A stretch of DNA of 64,000 nucleotides. It comes from Gordionus sp. m RMFG-2023. Its lineage: Eukaryota > Nematomorpha > Gordioida > Chordodea > Parachordodidae. Shown here piece by piece: positions 35,701 through 43,538 of the stretch; within the stretch, counting starts at the first letter, position 1, and the number at the start of each line of letters is the position of its first letter. Below the pieces are notes generated by a model that was given only the letters and a program-made list of their open reading frames with translations, ran no database searches and had not been told where the DNA came from. The translations under genes were made by a program, and so were the position numbers. The stretch covers positions 40,938,569 to 41,002,568 of the forward strand of contig NC_088776.1 in assembly GCF_954871325.1 (NCBI RefSeq). Direction: 5' to 3'.

Positions 35701-38700
35701 GAACTCAAGTCGAAGTCGCAAAACTCATTTCGAATTGAGCGGCTCAATGAGCCGCATGAGTCACTCGATGAGTCGGCTTCAGAGTCCCTCTATATATTAT
35801 ACTCATTAAAGTTGTTTACTTAAAGCCGACTCATCGAGCCGACTCTGAAGCCGACTCATGCGGCTCATTGAGCCGCTCAAATTGAAATGAGTTTTGCGAC
35901 TCAAAACTTGACTAGTTTTTAGGCTAAGTCGACTCGACTTAGCCGTTTAACAACACTAGGACCCTTTGCTCAACTATGCATAAATTATGTAAAAATATAC
36001 CGAATTGTTGAAACTTTTTTAAAATAAATATATAAATGGGCGGAATTTATAAAGATTATCTTCTTTATCAAAAGTTAAGTTATTAAACAAATGTAGATTC
36101 CTTTTGATATCACGAAATGTATGTTGTGTCATTGAATTCCTAACGATTGGTATAGTAATATTATTGTCATTCGACCAATAAATTCTTTCTTGCAGTAAGA
36201 AATGATATTCAGTTAGCAAAAGAATCCTATAAATCTTTTCATCTCTGATTCGGTTGTTATAAAATTTGGTCTATTGTTTTGTTTGGAATAATTATGTGAT
36301 TGATGCACAAGTAGTGAATATATTACTTGATCAAAAAATAATTCAAATATTTCTATTGTAGTTTTCCAATCAAATCGAATTAAAATTTGCATTCTTGATT
36401 TGTAGATATTGTGGTTTCTGAGACAATATCACCGTTTCTGGATATTGGATTTCGATCTCCCTTGGAAGATTAGGTGTGTCAGTTAACAACTTATCTTAGT
36501 TACCTCGGTTATCATCATCGAAATCTTCTTCATCATTAACTAAAACTGCATTATGAGTATAATTACAACTTTGTTTTATAAACAGGACCTTCATCGAAAA
36601 GCATGGATAAGGCTTCAACAACTGTTAAAAATTGTTTTATCATAATAATATTTTAATATTATTTAAAAATTTAGCAAATATAAGATGATAATAAATAATT
36701 TTTATATTCAAATGAAAAAATATAATGAGAATAACAATAAAATAATGAATTTTCTGGAATTTTTTATATTAAAAATATCATGATGAAAAAATAGTATTTT
36801 TGTTTAATAAGAATATAAACAAAAATTTATAATAAAATATTATGCCAAATTTTTTTTATATAATTTTTTTTGAACCCTTATGTGGTAAACGTTGCATAAA
36901 TGGTACAGTAAAATCATGATTATGATTCCGAGAATAGATAGAATGATGGACCAAAATTAATTAGAATAGGTTAAGGCATCTACAAGAAATAAATTTATGT
37001 CAATTGCATTAAAAAATAATAAATACTCTTTCAACGAGGGAGCCTAGAACATTTGGCATTTAACAGTCCCAAATTGTCAAACTTCAATGGCATCTAGGGC
37101 ACTCAAACATAATTATATTTTTAAAAAATGTTTATTTATGTTATAGTACAATCTTCGAGCTATGAGAATCATATGCAAAATTATTTCAATTCAAAAATTT
37201 ATATGTGAAAAATCAATAAGTAACAACTGTTACAGATATGGTATGTTGACCATTAATGGGTTAACAATACTAAATAATCAAAAATTCTACGTTTTCAATC
37301 ATATCTCTCTTACTCTGACCAATTTAAAAAATTAAAATAGTTTAAGTTATCACTCTAAGCATATCTGATATATTTTTTTTTATGAAAATGTTTTTTGCTA
37401 TTAAAAAATGTTCTATTTAGGACACATATAATGCACAAGTAAAAGTTTCATTTATGCTAATTTGAATCAGCAAAGCATTAAAAATTTTAAAATTTTACTC
37501 AAGGATATAGAAAACAGAGGAATTTTTTAAAAATGGGAAAAATATCTGAGTTTTGGATTAGATTTTATATTAATTAGAGCCCTTGCATTGGGTCTATTTT
37601 TTCAAGTTCCGCTTATTCAAGAAATTGGGCACCAACTAAAAATGTCTGTCCAGTATAGCTGGTCCTTATTAGGTCAAATCAGACTTGGGTAGGTTCATAT
37701 AGGGCTCTATACAAGTAGTATTCACCATATTTATAATTATATATAAGTATCTTTACCTTATTTTTATTAATATTATTTATAAAATCTAACCAGGAGTGCT
37801 TTAAGGGTAAGCATTTTTTCCCTGCTAAATTTATTATCCATGTTTCTATCTGCAACCATTACAGTAGTTTTCTTATTTTTAACAACATTTGGTAATGATT
37901 TGGCAACGATAGGCAGAATAGGTTTTTCTTTATAAAGATTCTTGTAGTCTACATCTTTCAGCCCATATTTAAGGCTAAAATTTTCATCAAATTTATTTTC
38001 CTCATTTTTAGCCCTAGTAATTACAACATTTTCCACCTCACCTTTCTCAATAAGTTGTGGTTGTTTAATGATAATTGTCAAATCTTTATCCAAATATTGA
38101 TTAAATTCGGTAACTTTGTTTGATCTCATATCTTCATTAATTTTTGTGTCACAATTCTTTTTCTCTATTTCTTTGATTTTTGGAGATTTAATTTTATCAA
38201 TTTTTGCAAACTTTTTGGAAATATTTTGAGTTTCTTTTTTGGCAGGTGATATAAGAGTTGAAGACCACTTCTGAACCTCTTTTAAAAATTTATCTATCAT
38301 AATTTCTTTGGTATTCTCATAGTCAGTTTTATTTGTGTTGTTTGGAACACTAGTATTACTTACTGTCCTACCAGTATAATTCATATTAATACTTGTATCA
38401 AAATAATAATCATTGTTAAATTGATTAATGTTTGCGCTAATGTCTTTTGCCATTGAACAAATATTATTGGATATTTCATAAGGTATGGGGGTGTTAGATT
38501 GGATAGAAGAGTAATCATTTACACATAGATTTAATTGTTCAGTGGGAGTTGTAGTACTTTGTATTAGATTGATTGTTGGATAATGCTCAGAAAGAATATT
38601 GCTATAGGCTTTTGAGGTTTGCTGTTAAATATAAAAATTTACAAAATAGTGATACATGATAAGGACTAATAATTTTAAACTTGTATAGTGCCATTGATTT

Positions 38701-39927
38701 TAAACGTAAAGTGCCATTAAATTTAAACTTTATGTATAAATGTTGAGTATTGTTTGAAATAAGCTAAACTTGATTTTTTTACTACTCATCTTTGCAAATA
38801 ATATTAATAAAACACTTATAAATATATATCAAAACAAATTTCGTACAAACAATATTGTAAACTTGAGTATCTCCTTCAATATAGCAATTAACATTTTGAA
38901 AGTTTAGGCCAGGAATTTGAGGGTGTAATTTAAAATGATCTATATTATTTTCATTGTCATAGTGAAACTGATTCAAAGGAAAGTTATTAATGGTTTTTAT
39001 AAAATTAAAAGAGTTATTTTCATATATAATATTATTGCCAAAATTGGAATTTTGATAATTTTCAATTTCAGCAATATGGTTAAGATAGTAGCTAAAGATA
39101 TTAAATAAGGTACTGTAATCTAAATTGTCTATATCACAATTATCTTTTAAATAATTTGCCAATTGATCAAGATTTATATTTTGCCAAAAATTGTCATTAG
39201 AGTCTATTTGTTGTTTGTTAAAATTGTTATCATCAAAAATACTATAATTGTAAAAATTCAGATCCGAATCATCATTATCAGATATATCCATGTCTATTAC
39301 TAAATTATCATAGTCAACTTTATCTGCTACATTAAAATTATAATTTTTGGTTTGATTGATATTATTTATATCAAAGAAAGAGTTTATATTTTCCCGATGA
39401 TCAATGTCCTGATTAACAAATTCAGTGGGATAATTGTGATTAAAATTCAAAGCTTGTTCTAGATACTCATGGGAATAATCAGTTAAATTAAAATTATCAA
39501 ATAATCTATTTAAATTAATTTCAGATTTGTTTTGATTATATATATAATTCATATCTTTCTTTAAAAATTTTTCTTTCTTTCTTTTGAGATGTGTTTCTTT
39601 TTTGAAATTATTTATTAATCAATATCAATGGGTAATTGTTACCTTTAGGGTTTGGTTTTACAGAAATGTTTTTTGCGGCTGATTCTAAAGCTATTCTACG
39701 AAGCTCTAACTCACCCAAATCTTCATTAAGCTAATATATAGAAATATATACTTTCTAATTGTATAAATTTTTACGTATTCCCATTTAAAAACATCCATAC
39801 TAGATGTGATATTTGCATCCGATTGTTGTAAATGATGAATATCAGAAGCTTCAATATCATATTTACCAAGCTCACGTTTGAGTGTTATATATTCTTGCAA
39901 CAATTCTTCATATGTCATATCATCCAT
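19991..39927 (-). CDS. ZFC3H1: ZFC3H1 homologue, RNA-exosome targeting (PAXT) scaffold, 16 exons
   Basis: This nuclear scaffold links MTR4 and poly(A)-binding partners to route polyadenylated nuclear RNAs to the exosome. The order of conserved blocks follows human ZFC3H1. An N-terminal helix (MDDMTYEELLQEYITLKREL, human FEDLLLKYKQIQLELE) is followed by LGELELRRIALESAAKN (human LSELQLRLLALQSASKKW). Then come acidic and Asn-rich linkers, NYDSDSSSSPD, a coiled coil, YHTPLIRFKSFK plus SLSSIAHTTSIDP (human YHSPLLVFKSYR, LPLSSVSYSNMIEP), the zinc finger CPFELRGTCKDETCSYQH and a helical C-terminal half. Sixteen exons sum to about 1,810 codons (human about 1,990). All junctions are GT-AG and phase-compatible except one between exons 12 and 13. 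I chose the second ATG region (39927) as start by homology. Introns range from 44 bases to 7.4 kb; the long ones are filled with transposons. Confidence 0.9.
21029..21283 (-). CDS. ZFC3H1: ZFC3H1 exon 15
   Basis: Acceptor TTTAG, donor CGA|GTAAGA, phase 0 both ends, 85 codons. Encodes amphipathic helices (SIDIPQFLFQLLISRLCITD, YCASLLSLPQTI) consistent with the helical repeat half. Confidence 0.75.
21483..21611. mobile_element. Short MITE in ZFC3H1 intron 14
   Basis: Starts near CGGTGTACCGATAGCAC and ends AATATCGGTGCATACCTA, with CCGATA/TATCGG words throughout. The ends resemble hAT termini of the TAGGGGTGCACCGATA type and the element at 10580. No clear target duplication. Confidence 0.6.
21650..21838 (-). 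CDS. ZFC3H1: ZFC3H1 exon 14
   Basis: Encodes YIMYSRISMEHRSEAQNRTS and on to YGALRLLIVLVVFYRLDFVT, a HAT-repeat-like pair of helices that directly continues exon 13 in phase 0. The donor AGA|GTTTTT is weak. Confidence 0.7.
22004..22857 (-). CDS. ZFC3H1: ZFC3H1 exon 13 (helical C-terminal region)
   Basis: 284 codons after acceptor AATTTTAG. Helical segments include LLMNFQNALDLVNKLPVKSL and DTATLWLFYLAFMLIFHDFV, the latter resembling human RCLAWLAYIHLIEFN in the TPR/HAT-like half of ZFC3H1. Ends phase 0 at TTTTA|GTATGT. Confidence 0.75.
22960..23077 (-). CDS. ZFC3H1: ZFC3H1 exon 12
   Basis: Encodes HPHYIQFNDLMEKLDGITYD and ETKLRAASLNVQKLAKIS, in phase with exon 11. The only nearby canonical donor (TCTAA|GTGTAA) leaves two bases over, whereas exon 13 needs one. 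The 3' boundary is therefore unresolved: an assembly error, a micro-exon or an unusual site. Confidence 0.65.
23306..23980. mobile_element. hAT-type MITE in ZFC3H1 intron 11
   Basis: Ends TAGGGCTGTCCCG and CGGCACTGCCCTA. Flanks ATTTATAT and ATTTAAAT differ at one base of 8. ATATCGGATCG/CGATCGG words lie near the ends. 675 bp including a nested 200-bp element; no ORF. Confidence 0.85.
23511..23710. mobile_element. 200-bp MITE nested in the preceding MITE
   Basis: Ends TAATCTTGTTAAACGGCTCG and AGCTGTTTAACAACATTA. Perfect 8-bp duplication ATTTGTAA at 23503-23510 and 23711-23718. It shares its interior (ACACAAGCCTCAAAATTTTG) with the copies at 28288 and 30520. The nesting dates it as the younger insertion. 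Confidence 0.88.
24053..24184 (-). CDS. ZFC3H1: ZFC3H1 exon 11
   Basis: Encodes QIDSIYELLPELRNHLAAYE, then KLSLEDFLILSISSINQILK. It resembles the human helix after the finger (RMSMDQMAVLLVSNINES). Phase 1 at both ends. Too short to stand alone, but splice signals and phase fit. Confidence 0.8.
24282..24520 (-). CDS. ZFC3H1: ZFC3H1 exon 10, zf-C3H1 zinc finger
   Basis: Encodes SLSSIAHTTSIDPNKIV followed by CPFELRGTCKDETCSYQH. The three Cys and one His have the spacing C-x7-C-x5-C-x3-H of the Pfam zf-C3H1 (Red1/ZFC3H1) finger (human CRFDLTGTCNDDDCQWQH). This is the decisive family marker. Ends AAGA|GTATGT, phase 1. Confidence 0.93.
24603..24949 (-). CDS. ZFC3H1: ZFC3H1 exon 9
   Basis: Contains the segment immediately N-terminal to the finger: MQCPEYYYHTPLIRFKSFK, aligned with human VKPCPFRPYHSPLLVFKSYR. 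Ends in phase 2 at TTCAA|GTATTT; the donor adjoins a T run. Acceptor TTTTTTTTAG. Confidence 0.85.
25039..25335 (-). CDS. ZFC3H1: ZFC3H1 exon 8
   Basis: Begins LTELNTDYLVKKEREIKLVQ, finishing the coiled coil. It then becomes a Lys/Ser/Asn-rich linker with LPSSSPSRKSD and KSKRLKINDKTHNKN. Phase 0 at both ends. Confidence 0.75.
25591..25744 (-). CDS. ZFC3H1: ZFC3H1 exon 7 (coiled coil)
   Basis: Starts in phase after AAAACAG and encodes STFKRFKNQLTYQENNAKVL, then LLHKKSGLEAQLLAINTKLN, ending LKNK. Heptad-like Leu/Val spacing fits the coiled coil preceding the finger in ZFC3H1. Donor AAG|GTATAT, phase 0. Confidence 0.75.
26340..27320. repeat. Internal direct duplication (unit about 600 bp)
   Basis: Segments starting near 26340 and 26945 share, in order, a CCC-rich block, TAAGACTGAA-like text, TTTGGTAGTTGAGAACTGAA and GCATGGGCCTTG with TTTTTGATCAGGCC. 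Divergence is moderate, so the duplication inside the element is old. Confidence 0.7.
28288..28487. mobile_element. 200-bp GTTAAACGGCTCG MITE nested in the 2.76-kb element
   Basis: Ends TAGTGTTGTTAAACGGCTCG and CGAGCCGTTTAACTACATTA are inverted repeats of about 25 bases. The interior matches the nested copy at 23511. No target duplication can be read. Confidence 0.8.
28714..29896. other. ZFC3H1 intron 6, remaining AT-rich part
   Basis: No element or exon is recognised. A small GTAGGCTGTCCTAAGGCCTAC patch near 29662 is palindromic. Confidence 0.3.
29897..30015 (-). CDS. ZFC3H1: ZFC3H1 exon 6
   Basis: Encodes FMNSPQTVPLVKTQININDE and continues LLSTRLVHREKAQKLLGVC, ending in phase 2 at AG|GTGAAT. 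It starts the coiled-coil region, which in human reads TDAESKLKKHRILLMKDES. Confidence 0.7.
30227..30394 (-). CDS. ZFC3H1: ZFC3H1 exon 5
   Basis: Encodes 56 residues with KPIIIPLKRKINGNYDSDSS followed by SSPDIP. This resembles the human segment HKSVVVTLNDSDDSESDGE (SIM-like hydrophobic patch then acidic serines, a possible CK2 or SUMO-interaction site). Donor CTT|GTAATT, phase 0. It is separated from exon 4 by a 7.4-kb intron full of transposons. Confidence 0.7.
30520..30715. mobile_element. Diverged third copy of the 200-bp MITE
   Basis: It has TGTTTAATGGCTCGATTTTT at the left, TTCGAGTCGTATAACCCATT at the right and a similar interior (ATCTCGAGACTTGC). It lies in ZFC3H1 intron 4. No target duplication. 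Confidence 0.6.
31087..31480. repeat. Possible dispersed repeat starting GGGTCATTCCATGTCAAATC
   Basis: The block from GGGTCATTCCATGTCAAATC through CTCAGATTTTGTTAAAATTT to GAACCGGAGATATAGGG has normal base composition and resembles a repeat I recall from several invertebrate genomes. No ends or coding frame are seen, so this is a weak call. Confidence 0.35.
31810..34344 (+). mobile_element. Nearly complete hAT transposon in ZFC3H1 intron 4
   Basis: Ends TAGGGATGGGACCAATACC and GGTTCCCAGCCCTA. Perfect 8-bp duplication ATAACAAT at 31802-31809 and 34345-34352. Both ends carry arrays of CCAATA/TATTGG words (31830-31965 and 34190-34330). A + strand transposase fills most of the interior. It is oriented opposite to the host gene and looks fairly young. 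Confidence 0.93.
32121..33771 (+). pseudogene. hAT transposase with 45-base intron
   Basis: The likely start is ATG GAA at 32121, followed by a GT-AG intron at 32127-32171, then DIIINEDQIELINIDAVG. Next is a degraded BED finger (AKIWEFYITCDNK, GLWTHLKSIHP), in which a CNKC pair is visible only in a neighbouring frame, implying a one-base shift near 32340. The core has SLTMDIWSS (first Asp), ITLDNASNN (second Asp), CFCHIIYLAV and DIPTRWNSTYQMLERA. The C-terminus has AIPATSSSSERVFSEGRYVI. A frame change near 32895 and stops near 33403 and beyond leave about four breaks. Almost the full hAT length (about 540 codons) is present. Confidence 0.88.
34400..35172 (+). pseudogene. Fragment of a repeated animal protein (SGTHSVCVC family)
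   Basis: The best stretch (34787-35172) reads ESTVDVVKSFYLNDEYSRLL, then QKRLILNNLKEIYINFK, KIGYLKFASLHPKNCI and GSSGTHSVCVCLIHQNVKLL. An upstream part has TTLPPNWSIQKL. I recall this motif order from an unnamed, highly repeated protein family in insects and cnidarians. It is broken upstream and ends abruptly where the piggyBac relic begins. Confidence 0.6.
35175..36640 (-). mobile_element. piggyBac transposase relic, interrupted by a MITE
   Basis: On the - strand, N to C: TTIEIFELFFDQ near 36330; ERIYWSNDNNITIPIVRNSM with IKRNLHLFNNL and KFRP at 36019-36219; then, beyond a MITE, MFIKGKPIRFGYKSLTLASS and DGYIFVF (about 35560-35630), and KKERGYYDYRFERH (about 35320-35350). These match the piggyBac/PGBD DDD core blocks (usually SYIKGKPIRFGYKLW). 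Stops and frameshifts are frequent. No TTAA-flanked terminal repeats were found. Confidence 0.8.
35667..35958. mobile_element. 292-bp foldback MITE inside the piggyBac relic
   Basis: Ends TAGTGTTGTTAAA and TTTAACAACACTA, with nearly the whole element being two inverted arms of about 120 bases rich in GAGCCG/CGGCTC and GACTCATG words. Flanks GGTACCAT and GGACCCTT agree only at 5 of 8, so the duplication is aged or altered. It splits the relic between VEQ-like and MFIKGKP blocks. Confidence 0.85.
36641..37790. other. ZFC3H1 intron 4, left-over AT-rich part
   Basis: No exon or repeat with defined ends. A GC-richer block near 37560-37720 (CTTGGGTAGGTTCATATAGG) could be a repeat remnant. Confidence 0.3.
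37791..38621 (-). CDS. ZFC3H1: ZFC3H1 exon 4
   Basis: 277 codons in phase 0 at both ends, starting QTSKAYSNIL after a TTAACAG acceptor and ending MLTLKALL. The first part is polar; the second is Lys/Glu-rich (KSPKIKEIEKKN, LTIIIKQPQLIEKGE). No folded domain is recognised. It corresponds to the poorly conserved charged linker of human ZFC3H1. Confidence 0.75.
38863..39596 (-). CDS. ZFC3H1: ZFC3H1 exon 3
   Basis: Starts with a basic segment (ETHLKRKKEKFLKKD) that extends the helix of exon 2. It then becomes a long Asn/Asp-rich low-complexity linker (for example DMDISDNDDSDLNFYNYSIF). The donor is probably CAA|GTTTAC; a second GT 12 bases downstream would also be in phase. Confidence 0.75.
39643..39730 (-). 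CDS. ZFC3H1: ZFC3H1 exon 2
   Basis: Encodes LNEDLGELELRRIALESAAK and ends SVKPNPK in phase 1. This is the second conserved N-terminal helix of the family. The next intron is 46 bases (39597-39642). Confidence 0.85.
39775..39927 (-). CDS. ZFC3H1: ZFC3H1 exon 1
   Basis: Encodes 51 residues starting MDDMTYEELL and ending DVFKWEY, donor GAATAC|GTAAAA, phase 0. The helix matches the N-terminal conserved helix of animal ZFC3H1. An earlier in-frame Met lies 7 codons upstream; the MDDM start is preferred because similarity begins there. The following intron is only 44 bases (39731-39774). Confidence 0.85.
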
Positions 39928-40375
39928 TATGTTGATTAGAATGTACAAGTAAAATTAAGAATAATTGTCAGATAATTAATTAGAATGTTAGATCCTGACA
40001 ACTGACAACAATGCTATAAAATAACTATAAAATATTAATAAAAATAATGCCTATGATTTTCATCAGTAAATAATATGTAATTTAGGTTTTTATTCTTCAT
40101 ATATTATTCAACCATAATTTTATTTCTCGAATAAATACCTTAAAATTACAAAAGTTTATTAAAAGTAATATGCTACATATTTTAATTATTATAATCGCTT
40201 TAAAATGATAAGTTATTTTTTACAAATATAAAACAATAAATATAGAATGGCACTATTGAACTTATTATTACTAACGTTTTGATTATATGAAATATAATAA
40301 TTTTAAACGTTCTTTCTTTCTTCTTATTTAATATTAGCTCAATTCCTTCACCAAAAGAATAACATTTAATATATT
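39928..40375. promoter_or_regulatory. Region upstream of ZFC3H1
   Basis: The roughly 450 bases before the start codon are AT-rich with no recognisable core promoter motif. The promoter is inferred from position only. Confidence 0.3.
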
Positions 40376-40495
40376 ATATACATACCAATTTTAAATTGAG
40401 TATAAATTTAACTTTACGTTTATAATAAACTCGTTTATACATACCAATTTATTGAGTATAAATTTAACTTTGCTTTTATAATAAACTCGTTATAT
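40376..40495. repeat. Tandem duplication, about 60-bp unit
   Basis: ATACATACCAATTT, TTGAGTATAAATTTAACTTT and TTTATAATAAACTCGT occur twice in succession with small differences. Confidence 0.8.
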
Positions 40496-40633
40496 TAAAA
40501 AGCTGCGTTGAGTTAATTCAGTCATCAGTTCTATGTTTTTCAAATTTTATTGTAGCCTTATCATCATAAAGCTCCATATTTATTTAATTTTATATTAACG
40601 TTGCGCTAAATAACGCAACGCTTGAACAAGACG

Positions 40634-41820
40634 TGATTAATAAATGATGCCGATACTATTGATGTCAGTTTACCTGTGGGGGGGGGGCAGTGTGCATCCA
40701 ATCTTTTTCGATAGGGGTAGAGGGTGGGCGCCTCTAATGGGGGTAGGATTAATTTATTGGGGGTTATCTATTAAATTTTTAAATGAAGGGCCAAATAATT
40801 TCAATAAAAAATTAATACTTTTATTATTGACCTATTATAATACAATGATATAGCTAATCATCGACCAAATCTATATATTGTATACAATAATAGACATTAT
40901 TTTTAAAATAAAACTTTTTATCATCCTTTTATGTAACTTAAAAGGGTTAGACATTCTCAGCATACTCATATTCATGCCAAACAATATACTATAATAATGC
41001 ATTCATTATAAATGAGGGCAGCATCTACATGACAGGATTTTCACTGGATGCAAACCCCCTTCAAAAACCTTTGACTACCACCCCCCCCCCCCTAAAAAAA
41101 TTACACTGCCGCGGCCGTGTCTCTTTATCATTATTTTCACCTATTTATTTATTGATACTCCTTTCAAAGAATTTATAAATGATAACTGAAATTAATCTAT
41201 TTCTACTACCAACTATAGACATTTTATGAATATAAAGAATTTATTTTTTAGATAATAAATTCAATTAAAACCTCCATTATTTACAATGAATTTATTATTA
41301 AGGCATTATGAGCTTGCTGAAATATCGAAACCTTTTAAATAACATTTTAAAGGATAGGTTATTTGGAAAACAATGTGAATGATTGTTTGCAATATATAGA
41401 TTTGGTCGATGAATTGTATTATAATAATACTATAATAAAAGTATTAATTTTTACAGCAATAAATTTTGTCCTATTTCATCTCAAAATTTAATAGTTAACT
41501 CCCCAAAAAATTTATCCAACCCCCATTAAAGCAGCTTATCCCATACCCCCTCAAAAAAATAGGTTGCAAACTGTTCCTATCCCTCCCGCTCATGTAGACG
41601 CTGAATGAGGGGATACTTTTATATTCATTATATTTTGATAGTTGGTAGTAGATCTTAAACAATTTAAGTTGTTTTTTTTTACGAAGGGAGTACCTACCAT
41701 AATAATTAAAGTGGCGCAATTAATAATGTGGGATTATCGCCGCCTGCGAAATTATTTTAGAGGGGTAGGCATTGTTTGAGGGGGTCACCCAATGAAAATT
41801 CTGTTATGCGGACGCTGGAT
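40634..41820. mobile_element. Nested inverted-repeat element(s) with G-run termini
   Basis: A pair of inverted arms at about 40640-40950 and 41310-41600 share TTTAATGGGGGTTGGAT-like text and TCATCGACCAAATCTATATA, about 300 bases each. A second inverted pair (41027-41110 and 41735-41815) shares AGCATCTACATGACAGGATTTTC-type text (differences present). C or G runs of 10-12 mark the junctions. No transposase and no clear target duplication. Probably two related MITEs, one inserted beside the other. Confidence 0.65.
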
Positions 41821-41910
41821 AATATATTTAAATTTATAAGAAGATACCAATATTTATATTTGAACAAATCTTAGACATCGACCTCACTCGATAGCGATAC
41901 CACACATTAT

Positions 41911-43509
41911 CAGAGTTGTTAAACGCTAATTTTAAAATTAGCGCGCTACCACTATCGCTATTTGTCAAAAAATGTAGCGCGCTACCGCTATCGCTATTTG
42001 TCAAAAAAAGTAGCTCGCTATTAGCTACTATTTTTTAAAAGTAGCTTTAGCTACTTTTTAAGCTACTTTTTAATGAAAAAAAATTACAAATAATTTTTTT
42101 ATTTTTTGCTTATATTGTTATTGTCTAGTAAATATATAAAAATTAACATTTATAAATATTAAAATATAGTTAGTATTGATTATAAAAAAATTTATGTAAT
42201 AAAAATAAATATTTATGGTAATTTGAACCATTTTAATAATAAAATCATTTCAATATTATCATCCCCAAGTCTAGAGCAACGATCAGAAAGTATAAGTTTT
42301 GACTTACTAAATAATCTCTCGACACTAGCACTTGAGGGTAAGGGCGTATTTAATCTTATATACATATTTTTAATATAAGATAGATTATCAATAATTTTAT
42401 TTGCAAACACATCATATGTCTGGCATCCTATTATCATTTTGAGGGCTAATGCCACAGATCTTCTTTTTAAAGTCTTAGGGTCTAGCTAATGGCCTGTGAG
42501 TCCTAAATATGCTCAAGAATATTTAATCAGTTTAATTTATAAATATAAATAAGTTTTACCTTCTATTATGTCTCCAACTATCTGCCGAGGTACATATATA
42601 TACTCAACTATTAGAGCATCTTTCATCATTTTAAAGTTATCTGCTATTTTATTCAATAGTGTCTTGCGGCATAAAATTGTTGTACTAGGGGAAAGAGTTT
42701 TAATCATCATGGTAAATGATGGATTATCAGCCAAGGACATTGGCTGAACTGTATTAATCATAAAATCAACAATAACTTTATCAGCCAATTTCTGAGAAAT
42801 ATTGTCGTATTAATAATTAATTTGGTTTGAATTGAATTGTCTTTTTGGATGCAGAGACGCCTATACCAAAATTATTTAGATGTTTCTATATTTCCTTAAA
42901 AAACATGAACAGTCTTATAATAAATATTATAAGAATGTAAAAATGTAAAAATGACAATTTACCTTTAGATGTTTCTTAAGGTTATAGCTACTAGGTTGAT
43001 TTGAGGAAATATTTTTTTATACATTTTTAAACAAATAAATTTGAAGCCAGTTTTGGATTATAAATTTATTTTAAAAAAATTTAAAATCTAGGGAATGGGA
43101 AATTTTTATTATAGCTATTAAGAACATTTTCTTCCATGGTATCTTCCATTTCATTAATATCATTGTCTGAATCATTTTCAACAATTTGGATATCCATAGG
43201 CGAAGACATTTTAAATTATTAACACGTGATTTAGGTTTATAATTCAAATGAAAATATAAATTACAAATGAAAATATATTTTATTTTCAAAATAAAATAAT
43301 AAATCATAAAAATTGTAATTAATATGATATTATATTTAAATTTTCATATTTATACTTACCTTCATAATATTTTTAAAAAGTAGCTAAGTAGCGGCTACTT
43401 AGCTACTTTCAAAAAAAGTAGCGCGCTTAAAAATTAAATAATTATAAAAAAAGTAGCCGCTATTAGCTATAGCTACCAAAAAAGTTAGCGCGCTACTAAA
43501 ACAACTCTG
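41911..43509 (-). mobile_element. hAT transposon with GTAGC-word termini
   Basis: Ends CAGAGTTGTTAAACGCTAA and TTAGCGCGCTACTAAAACAACTCTG-like text. Flanks CACATTAT and CATAGTAT agree at 6 of 8. Subterminal arrays of GCGCGCTAC, GTAGCTA and TAGCTACTTTTT lie at 41925-42065 and 43375-43495. The interior carries - strand transposase pieces. Confidence 0.85.
42213..43210 (-). pseudogene. hAT transposase remnants
   Basis: From N to C on the - strand: a piece at 42537-42788 with VIVDFMINTVQPMSLADNPS, FTMMIKTLSPST (typical of ZBED/hAT enzymes just before the catalytic core), then 42213-42455 with LNTPLPSSASVERLFSKSKL followed by DDNIEMILLLKW, the C-terminal dimerisation domain. The central catalytic part is missing, so the copy is internally deleted. 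Confidence 0.8.
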
Positions 43510-43538
43510 CATAGTATGTTTGACTGCCAAACAATGGG

